64,000 bases of DNA, from the NCBI GenBank assembly GCA_028023455.1, contig JAQFVV010013308.1, forward strand, positions 30,001 through 94,000, in the 5' to 3' direction. The notes under the pieces are model-generated. The model made no database searches. It worked only from the letters and a program-made list of their open reading frames with translations, and was not told the origin of the DNA. Source of the DNA: Epiperipatus broadwayi. Taxonomy: Eukaryota > Onychophora > Udeonychophora > Euonychophora > Peripatidae. The position numbers and the translations under genes were made by a program. Position 1 is the first letter of the stretch; every line of letters begins with the position of its first letter. Below, in pieces: positions 1 through 11,870 of the stretch.

Positions 1-660
1 TTGTACAAACATATATAGTGCATAACAAATTTCATTTTGCTATTTTAAAAATTAAGAATCTCTAAATCTCTGCTTTTATTTTTTATTGATAAAACGTGTA
101 ATAACTTTCCTTTTACCTTTAATTAAAGTTATGCAAATTATTTTTGATAAAAATTTAATTAATTTTAATTAAAGTTTTTAAATTAACTATAAAAGTAGTT
201 TTAAAATGCCTAAGAGAAAACTTAGATTTTAATATTGATTTAATAATATAAATAAGTACGTTTATTTATTTATTTATTTGTTTATTCCGAAAAATAAAAT
301 CAACAACAAAAATCCATAATCTAACTAAATTAACCATAGGTAAAAAGGTGACCCAGTCTTTTTTATTCAAAAATCCCATTACATAGCAAAGGCTTCTATG
401 ACAGCTCTTATAGTCAAACAGTAAAGAGGAAGACAGCAGCCAACAGACTTTATAATTACTAGTGGTAAAGGTTTGAGCATATTTCATTATAGTTTTAGAA
501 AAAAAATTCAATCAACTGAGATTCGCAAATCAGCTTTTTTTATATGCTTGACATTATGGTAATGCTTGGGAGCCATTTTTATGGTGATCATTTTTTATTA
601 AACTGAACATAAACTTAAGCCGGTAAACATCACATGATCACCATTTCTTGTGCTTGCTTA
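1..660. other. AT-rich noncoding stretch
   Basis: No gene recognised. Short reading frames here (for example 266-511 minus, 81 residues) have biased composition and no motif. Near 625-655 there is a short segment that reappears inverted near 24405-24440, so the right edge already belongs to the F3 repeat family. Confidence 0.6.
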
Positions 661-672
661 TAACTGTTATTA

Positions 673-1406
673 AAACAGGCAAAACTCTCTATACATATTG
701 TCACTCAGTGTGAGCCAGAGAAATCAATGGATGTCAAAAGGCTTGTTTATAAAATCTCCATCTAGTGCCTACTCATCCTATATCCCCAGACTAGTTTCTA
801 GCTTGTGGCTGTCATCAATGAGGAGCCTTGGATCTGAGAGCACTGCACTTAGATCTTAGGATCTAATGCAACATTCCAACAGCCACCCTTTATCTCTACT
901 TAACTATAAAACTATTAGTCAAATTGAAAACACTATAATATTTTCAATCCAAGCTCTTTAGCTTATATAGTCATATAGGTCTGAACTTAGTTCAGTACAC
1001 ATTCATTTTGATGACTTTGGTTCTTTAATAATCATAGCCACCACTATCCTATTAGGCAGGAGTGGTCTAAGCCAATATAGGTCTGAGTTCAGACCTATAT
1101 GACTATATAAGATAATGAGCTTGGATTGAAAATATTATAGTGTTTTTAATTTAAGACTCGTAGTTTTGTAGTTAAGTAAAAATAAAAATTGGCTGCTTGA
1201 GGATTTGCATTAGATCCTAAGATCTAGATGCAGTGCTCTCAGATCCAAGGATCCTCACTGATGAAGACCACAAGCCAGAAACTAGTCTGGGGATATTGGA
1301 TGAGTATGCATTAGATGGGGATTTTATGCACAAACCTTCTGGCATCCATTGATTATTGTGGCTTGCATTTAATAGCAATATGTATAGAAAGGTTTGCCTG
1401 TTTTTA
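673..1406. repeat. F3 foldback element, long inverted repeat
   Basis: The two halves are inverted copies of each other. The left arm (about 673-990) runs from the motif 'caggcaaaactctctata' through 'agactagtttctagcttg' to 'cctatatgactatata' in opposite sense. The right arm (about 1085-1406) returns through the same landmarks and ends in 'aggtttgcctgttttta'. The loop is about 990-1085. There is no coding potential: the 70-residue minus frame at 1217-1429 lies inside one arm and is a by-product. Related pieces occur near 15153, 24363, 35540, 36990 and 46080, so this is a dispersed family. It is probably a nonautonomous foldback or MITE-like DNA element; the class is inferred. Confidence 0.7.
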
Positions 1407-1922
1407 TGAACATAAAATTCATGTCTCAAAAAAATTTGTATAAAATTTATAAAAGTTACACAACTCCAAAAATGATTGTACTTGCTTATGGTTACAATGT
1501 GTTAGTAAATCTTTGATAATCATGATTTTTATCTGGAATCATGATTTTTATCTGAATGTGGTTATTTTAACTTCCTCAATATGACCTACAAATACATCTT
1601 TTCCATTACTAAGGTACTTTTGCCAAATTTAACTTTTGAACTTTTTAACTCACATCTTCAAAATGCACTCACTTAAATTATCTGATGTAATTGCTCCTTC
1701 ATTTACTTATATTATCAACCCTTTAAATTTTTGTAAAAGGATTTAATCTTGGATTAAGACTGCTTCACTGTTTATTACGCTAAATGGCATTCTTTTAAAA
1801 TAATAGGAGAATCCATTTATATCTGACTGTAGTGTATTTTCCATTACTCAGGTATAACTAGATCTGTCAAATAAGTTGATGTTAGATGAAACATAATAAA
1901 TATTTTTATTATATAACAAGTA
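1407..1922. other. AT-rich noncoding stretch
   Basis: I see no gene, repeat edge or strong motif here. Confidence 0.5.
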
Positions 1923-2478
1923 AATATAGGGGATTTGAACTCAGACTTTTAAGAAACCTTCAACTATCCATGCTATCTTATACTACTGATACACATGATA
2001 ACACACATGTAGAAAAGATAAATAATCACCAATATACATATTTCATGCTGAATTAGCACTCATCAATTGGTCCAGATTATGATCCCCCACACACATATAT
2101 ATAATCAGTGCTCAGTTTATATTAAGATATCAAATCTTCATTCTTTAATGGTTAGGCTTCAATCTATCCCAACCTCTAACTATCCAAACCATTGAAAATC
2201 TTATGATGGAAATCCCAAATCTCATGCTGATGCCAATATTGTTGTTATGTCCTGGTGAACTCAAGTCACTCTGACCCCTCATGTATAGGACAGTATCCAT
2301 TTAAATGCTTAGAAAGTTATCTGGACCAACTGATGAGTGCTGGTGCAGCATGAAATACATATATTGGTGATTATTTATCTTTTCTACATGTGTGTGATCA
2401 TGTGTATCAGTAATATGAGATAGTGTGGATAGTTGAAGGTTGCTTGAAAGTCTGAGTTCAAATCTGCTATATTTACAA
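1923..2478. repeat. F1 foldback element, copy a
   Basis: The left edge 'ggatttgaactcagactt' is the inverse of the right edge 'agtctgagttcaaatc'. Inner landmarks 'catcaattggtccagat' (left) and 'ctggaccaactgatgag' (right) are also inverted. The left half is longer, so the right arm has a deletion. The same element recurs near 25340, 25880, 26866, 53366 and 53780. The outer edges carry a sequence resembling a tRNA B box (GAGTTCAAATCC), which may point to a tRNA-derived origin; this is weak. Confidence 0.7.
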
Positions 2479-2479
2479 T

Positions 2480-5280
2480 TAAGTTCTAAGTATAAGAATG
2501 CCTGTATTTTAACTCTTATATAACAAGTAATGAATAGATTATAGAATGTTTCAATCAGAAATAGTGACTTTCTTAAAATGATGTGCAGCTAGGCATAGGT
2601 TATTATATGGTGATGAACATATTTTATTATCACTCAATTGATTATTTATCTTAATTGCTTCTCTATTGCACACTTATAATAATATTATAGTGAAGAGTAA
2701 CATTTTTCTTGATATGGACAGTAATTTATCTGGATCCTACTACGCACATGACTTCCGGTATTGAAGAAAATGTGTTGTGATAATTATTCAATTTGCTTCA
2801 AACTGAATCTTCTATTTTCCATTGCTAACGTTGGCTTATGAACTTTTTTTTGAATCTCTTGAGTTAGATATATTTTTATGTAGTTAATCTTTGTTGAATG
2901 TTACAGTTTTGGAATAGAAATTTAGTAACTTCTTCAATGCAGGTTATTTAATCCTTATCATAACCTGAATGCAACAACTTTTATGCTTAAAAGGCCACAA
3001 TTAAAGAGGGTCAATTCAGAACAATAAGATTGGCCACTTTTATTAACTTTTCAATTTGGATTTCCAGATGTAGCATTATATTTGATCATGGCTGTGATGA
3101 CTCAATGGTAAATCGATTTTTCAAGTCCCTCTATAAGATAAAAAATGAGGATAAATGAACTTGTCAGCCATGGCTAACTGACCAAACCTGGAGCCAGATG
3201 AGGCTATAGACTTAATTCATGCAATTCCTAGACCTACGACCTGAACTTTTCCCCATCTATTGAAAGAAAAATATATCCCATTTTTGCATGCCACATTTAT
3301 ATGTGTTCATTGAGACTTTGTTATTGACCTAATTTTATGCTATCATTGATTTCTCTTGTATCTACTCTATGATGTAAATAAAGTTTTAATTTTGAAAGTA
3401 GAATTACTTCACAAATTAATCCTGTCATGATTAAAAAAACATACTCCAGATATTTATTTCTTATTTGTAGATTTTAACTATATCTATTTAAATTTTAATT
3501 TAGTACTTTTTTCATGGACATTTTTTTTAATATTCTGCTGCATCTTATAGGATTTTAATTATTCTTTTTGTAATTTAACTTTTTGATGAAGTTTAAAATG
3601 TGATGTTTGTTAATTGTAAAATTAAAATACTTTACTAAACTTTAAATATTGTTTTTGAAATTTTTATTTATTCATTTAATATAATGTCTGTAATATTTTG
3701 ATTTTATTTGCTAATTAGTCTTTTAGTAAACATTTTAGAACATTTTTTGACAATTTCTGTTCTTCATTAGTTTACTAATGTATTTTGGGAGCGTGATAGT
3801 TTATTTCTATGGAATTTCTGGAAAGGGGGTGTTCCTCGATGAAAACTGGTATTTATTGTGTATATTGAACAAAATGTCAGGAACACTTGTCATTTATTTT
3901 TGGACTGTTATCTAAGATTGTTTATTACTTGGTTGTGTCATCCAACAGTTTTAGGACTTTTCTTAGTATCCAAAATGGCATAGAGTACATTCTAAATTGA
4001 TATCCATTTGACCTTTACAATATCTAATGAGTGATATTTACTAAGGCAATAAAACTAAAGCATGTGCGGTTGAAAATGCGATGATAGGGACCTTTACAGG
4101 TCTTAACCACAAGCTTACGCATTTGTAGCTGAAACATATTTAATGTAAGAAATTACTCAGTTTACTTTACATTGGGTAGATATTAAAATATATAAGGCTA
4201 AAGCAGCAGAAATCTCTAAAATTTCATTTATTTATTAAATATATGTATAATGCGTTACTTTTATATATGTATTAATGTGTAACTGCACGAATCAAAATAT
4301 ATTTTTTAATATAAAATTAAATTAGCTTTAATAACTAAATGTACCTTATATATTAGCTTTAATTATAAAATTAATATTGAAAGAAATTGCTGTAAAGTAA
4401 GTCATTTTTTTTCCTTTTAAAAATATTCTTTTATAATATTAAATTAGATTATTAAAAAAATATTTTGATGACTAGTAAATTTTCAATGAAAAAGAAACGT
4501 AATAAGTAAATATTTCAAAAACGTATTTTTTAATATATCTATATATAATCTATGAAAGGTCTCTCACAAATATTAATTTGCTTTTGACTGGATCACAAAA
4601 GGAAAGCAGTCATGTTTTTAATTCTCAAAGAATTGATTTTTGGACTAAGCAAAATAATAAAAAAACAAAAACGAAAAGATAAGACATGGTCTATCAAAAA
4701 TTCAGATAATGTTACAAAATGGGTGAGAAAATAGTCTAAAAGCATTGGGAAAAAATATCTATCTATCTATAATATGCATAGTGCATACCAGTGAAAAAAT
4801 GGCTGGTGCTTTCTCCAAACTGCTCAGGGTGTAATCTCTAAATCACTGCATAGGTAAGGAAGCAACAGAATTTATCCAGAGGTCAGCAATCTATGGCACA
4901 TGTGCCATTCTTGTCACACCAATGATTATTAATGGCGCTTGGAATGAATTGAAATAGTAAAAAAATATATTTTAATTTCAGTGTCTTTTTTTTTTTGTTT
5001 GTACGTTCAACATTGAATTTATGATTAAATCATTGTTTATTCAAAAAGGTTTATTAGACTTTGAATTTACATGTTTACATGCAATGATAAACTAAATTTA
5101 TCTATGATTCACAATGCATATTTTGATTTTAATGTAATTTCATATCATAGAACTTTATTATCCTGGAATAATATTATCTTGGAATGATATACAAATAATA
5201 ATAGAGTCATTTTCATCAATTACTCCAATCCATTCAATGATTGATTATTGATCTTAGATCCTTGTCACAATACACTTAAG
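2480..5280. other. AT-rich noncoding stretch
   Basis: No coding region or repeat family is recognised across about 2.8 kb. A short 'actcaatggtaaatcga' segment near 3100 is reminiscent of a tRNA A box but has no matching B box, so I do not call it. Confidence 0.5.
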
Positions 5281-5289
5281 AACCCAAGA

Positions 5290-8030
5290 AGTGAGTTATT
5301 TCTAGCTCAAACCTGGATTCCAACGGCCAAAATTCTCAAAGATTTGCAAGTCCAAACCATAAGAGTCCATAAAAAACTTTGTCCATACATAGTCTGTGGC
5401 TGGCATCAGTGAAATGCCCACTCTCCAGGCCCTTTGCTGAGGTGCAGTAGACTACTTAGTCATCTCAGGGTAAATTGCATGCTGAAATGTTCCTTGCATA
5501 ATTACCCTATCCTTGATTAAAATTCTTAGATAACTCCATTGCAACTCACATTTAATATCTTCATCTTTTATATCCAAAGTGATGACAAGTCACAACCATA
5601 CTTCAAATCTGTTCTGCCCCCATCTATCTTTATATTTATCATCGATCACTAGGTATCGATCTTGGTCAAAGTAAACACTGAAATCTGTTTTGTCTAGCTC
5701 GTCAGAACCTGTGGTTTCTAGATTGTCCTGTTGTAGATTCAAATTGTCAATTTCACATTTCTTATGTTCTAAATCCTTGTCATGAAGATGTCCCTCACAT
5801 TGTGCTTCATTTGTTTCATGGACCTCCAAAAAATCATTGTCTGCACTATGAATTCCTTGTTCTTTAACATCAACATCTGAGTAGAATTCTCCATACTATC
5901 AGAGACAGGTAAATGCTGGACACAATTGACTCTTCATCATTGATGCTGACCTTATACTTCTTTCCTTTTATATTTCTGTCCGGTGAATCAGTATCTGAGG
6001 AACTGTCACTCAGTTTTCCTATCTTTTGAACTACTGAGTTACAAAGTGAGTTGCTGGCATTCCTTTTTTAATTGCAGACCTTTCTTTTACTTTTGTCAGT
6101 AGTTATGACTGCAGATTCCATTAATTCCCGCCTCTTACAAGGCCACTCATCAACAGTTGATGTCACTCTAATTCCATTATTTTTAATGCCAGGATATTCA
6201 TTTGACAGGTATTGATTAGGTTTTTAAAAGTTCTGTAAGATGGTGCCCTCTTCTGAATTATTTTACAAGTAAAAAATCAATAAAACCGCATTTAAAGCTA
6301 AACAAAGAAAGAAGCTTGTCGGTGATTGGCTGTCAGCTGGCTCTCAGCTGAAAAAGACATTCTGATTGGCTGGAAAGAACAAAGAAACCGCCTGATCAAA
6401 GAAAATAAAGAAAAACGCTGAGATTTTCATTTTGAATGTGATTTAAGGTTTAAAAAAAGTATATTCTGGGAAATTAAAATCATTTTCACAGGGTATACTA
6501 AAAAAACAAAATTATTTTCGAAAAATATTGAAGATTTTAATAAAAATATTTAAGATTTAGCAAAAAGAAATCTTTACTTTTCCATAATGTAAAATTGAAA
6601 AAAAGCATTTACGTCAGCATTTTTTTGTTTATACGTTCACTTTTAAATTTGCCGAAATTGAATATTTTATAATAAATAAATAGCAATTTATTTTTGAAAG
6701 AACTTTCGTTCACTTTCAGAACCTGAAAAATTAGTAATATACTTTTTATAAACATATCTGAGTTGAATTTAATATTATAGGCGAATATGTTTTAACAATA
6801 GGCTTTGTCTTCAATTTGTGAGTTGGCCAATTAAAAGATTTGATTTTTACCTCATACAACCAATAATATAATTAGCAGTTAAAAGGCTAACATCATGACA
6901 GAATCTGAGTCTGTGCCAGAATTCATAGCTGCCCAGGGAGTTTTCCTCAATGACTGTGGAATCATGTGAATCATTTGTTCTAAAGGCTGTGATAACTCTG
7001 GCTTAATTGATTGTGACTGTTTACTTTCTTCTTGATTTGATATAAAGTGTTGCTTCTCTTGTGTAGACCCAGAAATACAGTTATATAATTTAGTCTTCCT
7101 AAGCTTACAATTTGAATATATCCTTGAGGGACAATCCCTGACAAGATGATATCTCAACCTGCAGTGGAAGCACTGTGGTGGTACACCCCAAAAAGATATT
7201 AAAGAGGCTGACTCCATGCATTGGATTGTGGGAATGTCTGTAGATGATACACCTTTATTGCGGGTAATTGAAAAGAGTGCAGAATTTGTGAGTACAGGAA
7301 TGTCCGCCCTTTTCACTCATTTCTTGAGGACATACCTAAAGTTTGATATTACTCCATAGGGTCTGAGGATTTTTTGAAGATCAAAGTGATTAAAACTCAG
7401 ATAACAATTTCAAATATGGCCAGTCAATATCACCAACTTATTCATGTCAATTGTACATAAAATTTTGTTATCAATGAATTTCATCACCCCTTGGAATATT
7501 TGCTTTTGAGTGGGATCATGGCATTCCACAATTACATAATGATTGTTTGGATGATTTAGTATTTTGTACACATGAATCCATAAATCTTTTGCTGTGATTT
7601 GGCTACAGAATTTATCAATTGGAAATGTAAATAAGTCTTTATTTAGATTAGTGATGGCAAAAATTAGAGTTTTTTTATTCACATAATTTAAAAAAGATTG
7701 ATGTAATTGCAGTGGAATAAGAGTTGAAATCATTTATAATGTTAGTCAATTTCCATTTGATCCAGCCTTGGAAAAGATATGTTCATATCAGGCACCCTAT
7801 TTTGAGCAGTGACAGGACAGTCATCCTCCAGCATATTGAAAAGATAGGTATATTTTGTGAATCATAACAAGAAATAGAGTTGCTCTTATTAAAATTTTGT
7901 AAAATTTTAGCATATGATATTTTGTTGTCATCTATATTTTGATGAAGACTCTGAAAGACAAAGGGTGTGGACTTATTAGAGTTATCATCAGAAATAGCAT
8001 TAAAATTATACATATATATGGCTGCAGAAA
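5290..8030 (-). pseudogene. Broken gag/ORF1-like gene with CCHC zinc knuckle
   Basis: Minus-strand coding remnants read in order 8013-7783, 7733-7410, 7316-6879, then fragments about 6200-5300, separated by stops and frameshifts. The first piece has a 'SYAKIL' segment of the kind found in retroelement ORF1 proteins. The 7316-6879 piece holds one zinc knuckle, CFHCRLRYHLVRDC (C-x2-C-x4-H-x4-C), a nucleic-acid-binding signature of Gag and non-LTR ORF1 proteins, followed by a Ser/Gln-rich tail. The 5829-5590 piece is Asp/Glu-rich. No reverse transcriptase follows on this strand, so it is an orphaned ORF1 or Gag relic. It lies head-to-head with the plus-strand RTE element. A domesticated CCHC gene cannot be excluded, but the breaks argue against function. 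Confidence 0.5.
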
Positions 8031-8345
8031 GAAGTTTGCTATTAACTGAAAGGAGACCCTTTGATTCCTCTTGGAGGCCTTAAAGGAACCGAGCAGGGTA
8101 AATTCCTAATGTCCACTCCATACGTTCTTGTCATTGCAGCTGTTATTACTATGTGATTATTCATATAGTATATGAACATGGATGAGCTGCTCACCAACAC
8201 GCATTAGCCAGCGTGGTGAGTTTATTGGCTTTTTACCTCTGAGTTTAAGATCGAGAAACACCATAGTCTTTCTTCTCAGTGCCTGATAAGGCAGAATGAA
8301 GGTTTGTGTAAATGATAAATATTTTTCCAATACATATATACAATT
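8031..8345 (+). other. Probable 5' untranslated region of the RTE element
   Basis: This is the gap between the minus-strand ORF1-like relic and the RTE reading frame. It is less AT-rich than its surroundings and has short self-complementary stretches around 8275-8300. I infer it is the RTE 5' region because the reading frame is open directly after it. The exact element start is not visible. Confidence 0.3.
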
Positions 8346-11310
8346 ATGACAGACAAAAATAAAGCATGGCCCTTATTCCCAGGAAGATGTAAAGTCACCA
8401 TCCAAGGCAGCGGTTGGTGGCCGAAGGCAGAGCGTGCTAAGAATCCCCTGATTGCGGACCCAGGCTGCCATTTGATGATGACTTTTTATTTACATACTTA
8501 CAACTGCAGATCACTTTCAAGTGAAGGAAGATTGCAAGAATTAGAAGAACTCTCTTATATTAAATGGGACATTATTGGACTTTGTGAAGCTAGAAGAAAA
8601 GGTGAAGAGACAATTGATTTAAAAAGTGGACATATACTCTATTATAAAGGCACAAATATTGGAAATACAAAAGGAGTAGGATTCATTATAAATAAAAAGT
8701 GGAAAAACAATATTGTGGAGATTGATGGTGTATCGGACAGAGTGGCAAGATTAGTTATACAACTTAATAGCAGATACCAAATGCAGATAATTCAGGTTTA
8801 TGCCCCAACAAGTTCTCATAGTGATGAAGTAGTAGAAGATTTTTATATGGATGTACAAAAGGCTTTTGATCAGAGTAAACAACATTTTAAAATTGTTATG
8901 GGAGACTTTAATGCTAGAATTGGTAAACAAATGAAAGATGAAAGTGCTGTAGGTAATTTTGGTTATGGTAATAGAAATGAGAGAGGACATAGACTTGTGG
9001 AGTTTGCAGAAAAAGAAAAACTTTATATTATGAATTCTTTTTTTGAGAAAAATGTTAAAAGGAAATGGACATGGAAGCATCCAAATGAAGGTACAGCAGA
9101 ATTGGATTATATTTTGACTAACAGGAAATACATATTTCAAGATTGTAATGTTCTTAATAAATTTAACACAGGAAGTGATCATCGATTAGTAAGGTGTAAG
9201 ATACGTGTTAATGTGAAACTAGAGAGACAAAAATTATTAAGAAAAACAATATTTACAGTTGATATTCCTAATCTTCAGAAACATTCTAATGAATTTAAAT
9301 TAGAACTTACAAATCAGTTTCAAGTATTAGTAGATTTTGAACATGATTCAGATTTGAATGAAATTAATATGAAAATAACTGATACACTTTTAAAAACTGC
9401 AACAAAAATAGCTGGTAGAAAAAAGCAGCAATTGACCAATAAAATTTCTACAGAGACTAGAGAATTTATGAAGAAAAGAAGGAATATGAAGATATACAAA
9501 AATGATGCATTAAAAAGAATAGAATATCTCGAATTTTGTAAAATGGTGCGGAAAAGAGTTGAAAATGATATAAGAAAGTATAACTGTGAACTAGCAAGGA
9601 AAGCTGTAGAACAAAATAAAAGTCTTAAAAATGCAAAACAACATATTGGTATTGGTAGGAAATTTATATCTGCAATAAGAAAAAAGGAGGGAATTGTTAC
9701 TAAAAAGAGAGATGACATCATGAAATTGGTAGAAGATTTTTATCAAGAATTATATAGTAATAAAGAACAAGTATTTTCTATATCTATTACATCTTCCGAA
9801 TTGCGCAGAATTTTAAATGAAGAAGTGATATACGCAATTAAATGTATGAAGAAAGGAAAGGCTCCAGGTAATGATGGAATTATAATTGATATATTAAAAG
9901 AAGCAGGTGAAGAAATAGAAATTTTTTTAGCAAAGTTATATACCAAATGTCTAAATGATAAAGATGTACCGGATGATTGGAAGAATGCAGTAATAATATT
10001 AATATTTAAAAAAGGTGATAAAGAAGATATTAGAAATTACAGACCTATCAGCCTTTTATCAGTTTTATATAAAAATTTTACCAAGATAATTACGACTCAT
10101 CTACAGAGAACATTGGATTTCCACCAACCAAGAGAACAGCTGGATTTAAAAGTGGTTTTAGTACAGTAGATCATATCCAGGTGTTGAGAGAAGTTATAGA
10201 AAGGACGAATGAATATGAGTTGTCATTATGTTTTGGATTTGTAGATTATGAAAAGGCATTTGATTCTATAAACATTTCTTCAGTGATTAAAGCATTGGAT
10301 CATCAAGGTATAGATCCAGGATATTGTCATATTTTGAAGAATATTTATAAAAATGCAACAGCAACAATTAGATTACATAATGATACTGGGAAAGTCAACA
10401 TTGAGAAAGGTGAAAGACAAGGTGACTCCATATCTCCAAAACTTTTTACAGCAGTGCTGCAAGAAGTATTTTGTGGATTAAAATGGGAAACTAAAGGAGT
10501 GAAAGTAAATGGAGATTATTTACGCCATTTAGATTTTGCAGATGATGTAGTTGTTTTTGCAAATAATGCTTCAGAGCTGCAAGATATGTTGCAGGAATTA
10601 TCAGATGAAAGTAGGAAAGTAGGAGTAAAGATAAATGTTAAAAAGACTAAAGTAATGTTTAATCGATTTGCTCAAAATATGAAAATAAAGATTGATTATG
10701 ATGAATTAGAAGAAGTTAACAGTTACAAATACCTTGGTCAGATTATTAATACAGATGGAAACATAATGGAAGAAATTAATCATAGAATTAAACTTGGTTG
10801 GAGTGCTTTTGGTAGAAATAACTTGATTCTAAAAGGAAATATGCCTATGTGTTTGAAAAGGAAGGTTTTTAACAAATGTGTTTTACCAGTTCTTACTTAT
10901 GGATCTGAGACTTGGACACTTAATAGAAGAGCAATACAGAGACTTCAGATTACTCAAAGAAGTATGGAGCGATGCATGTTGGGAGTAACAAGAAGAGATT
11001 GAAAATGCAATGTATGGGTAAGACAACAAACAGGTGTTACTGACCTTATTGAAAAAATTAAAAGATTGAAATGGAGTTGGGCTGGACATATTGCTAGAAG
11101 AGATGATAATAGATGGACAATTGAAATTTTAAACTGGATTCCAAGAGATTGTAAAAGACCCAGAAAGAGACCACATGTGAGATGGATGGATGAAATAAGA
11201 AAGTGTGCAGAGGTGATGTGGAGAAGAGAAGCTAAAAATCGGAAAAGATGTATTAAACTTGGAGAGACCTTCATCCTGCAGTGGATTGATAATGGTTGAT
11301 GATATATATA
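8346..11310 (+). pseudogene. RTE-clade non-LTR retrotransposon, nearly full length, inactivated
   Basis: One polyprotein would encode an APE-type endonuclease and a reverse transcriptase that copy the element RNA at a nicked target. Endonuclease marks in the first 607-residue frame: YNCRSL near 52, GLCEAR with the catalytic Glu near 81, YAPTS near 152, GDFNARI near 186, LDYILTN near 253 and SDHRLV near 277. RT begins with 'GKAPGNDG' and 'NYRPISLLS'. A one-base loss near 10137-10140 shifts the frame. RT resumes at 10181 (FVDYEKAFDSI, GERQGDSISP, LDFADDVVVFA). An in-frame TGA at 11000-11002 separates the typical RTE tail (KWSWAGHIARRDDNRW ... RWMDEIRK) ending at 11299. Translation may really start at Met 44-45 of the open frame. 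The 3' end runs into a GAT/AT microsatellite, as usual for RTE. Databases often name such proteins craniofacial development protein 2-like. Confidence 0.9.
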
Positions 11311-11870
11311 TATATATATATATATATTTTCTACTAAAATATATGGTTACAATATATATATATATTATAGGATTAGAAGGGTTATTTTTTGTTAAAAAGA
11401 TATTAGGGTTTTTCTTACTTTTAGAAAATAAAGCAGGAAAATACTCTACCTTCAGGCCCTCTTCCTGTGTTCCAGACTGGTTGGTTTAACCTCTATCAGA
11501 TGAAATTTTGTCCTTTTGAGGTGATTTGTCATTCATATCTTCATTCTCAATGTAACTTACGGTGTTTTTCATTAATTTTTCAATGTTATCTTTAAGATTA
11601 AATCATTTTTTATCAGAAAATAATACAATTGATTTCATTTAAAAGATGTTTGTTTGCAAGCGAAATAAATTCTACATATTCATATTTTATTGCTGATAAT
11701 ATTAAAAAATGAGATAGTAATTCAAATAAAAAGCTTATTGCATTATTAATTCTAGAAAGCTATTTTCGGTAGTTGAATGGTAAATAATTGACACTCATTT
11801 GTGGCCTTTCTTTTTAAAAAAAAAAGAGAGATTCTCTTGGCATATTGATTGAGAGATTCCCAAAATGTCC
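11311..11870. other. AT microsatellite and noncoding spacer before the hAT relic
   Basis: This starts with (TA)n at about 11305-11325 and 11353-11366, then noncoding DNA. I looked here for a left hAT terminal repeat matching the one at 14437-14456 and did not find it. Confidence 0.4.

Noticed and set aside
8751-9946. Minus-strand frames of 67-143 residues
   Set aside because: Shadows of the RTE coding strand.
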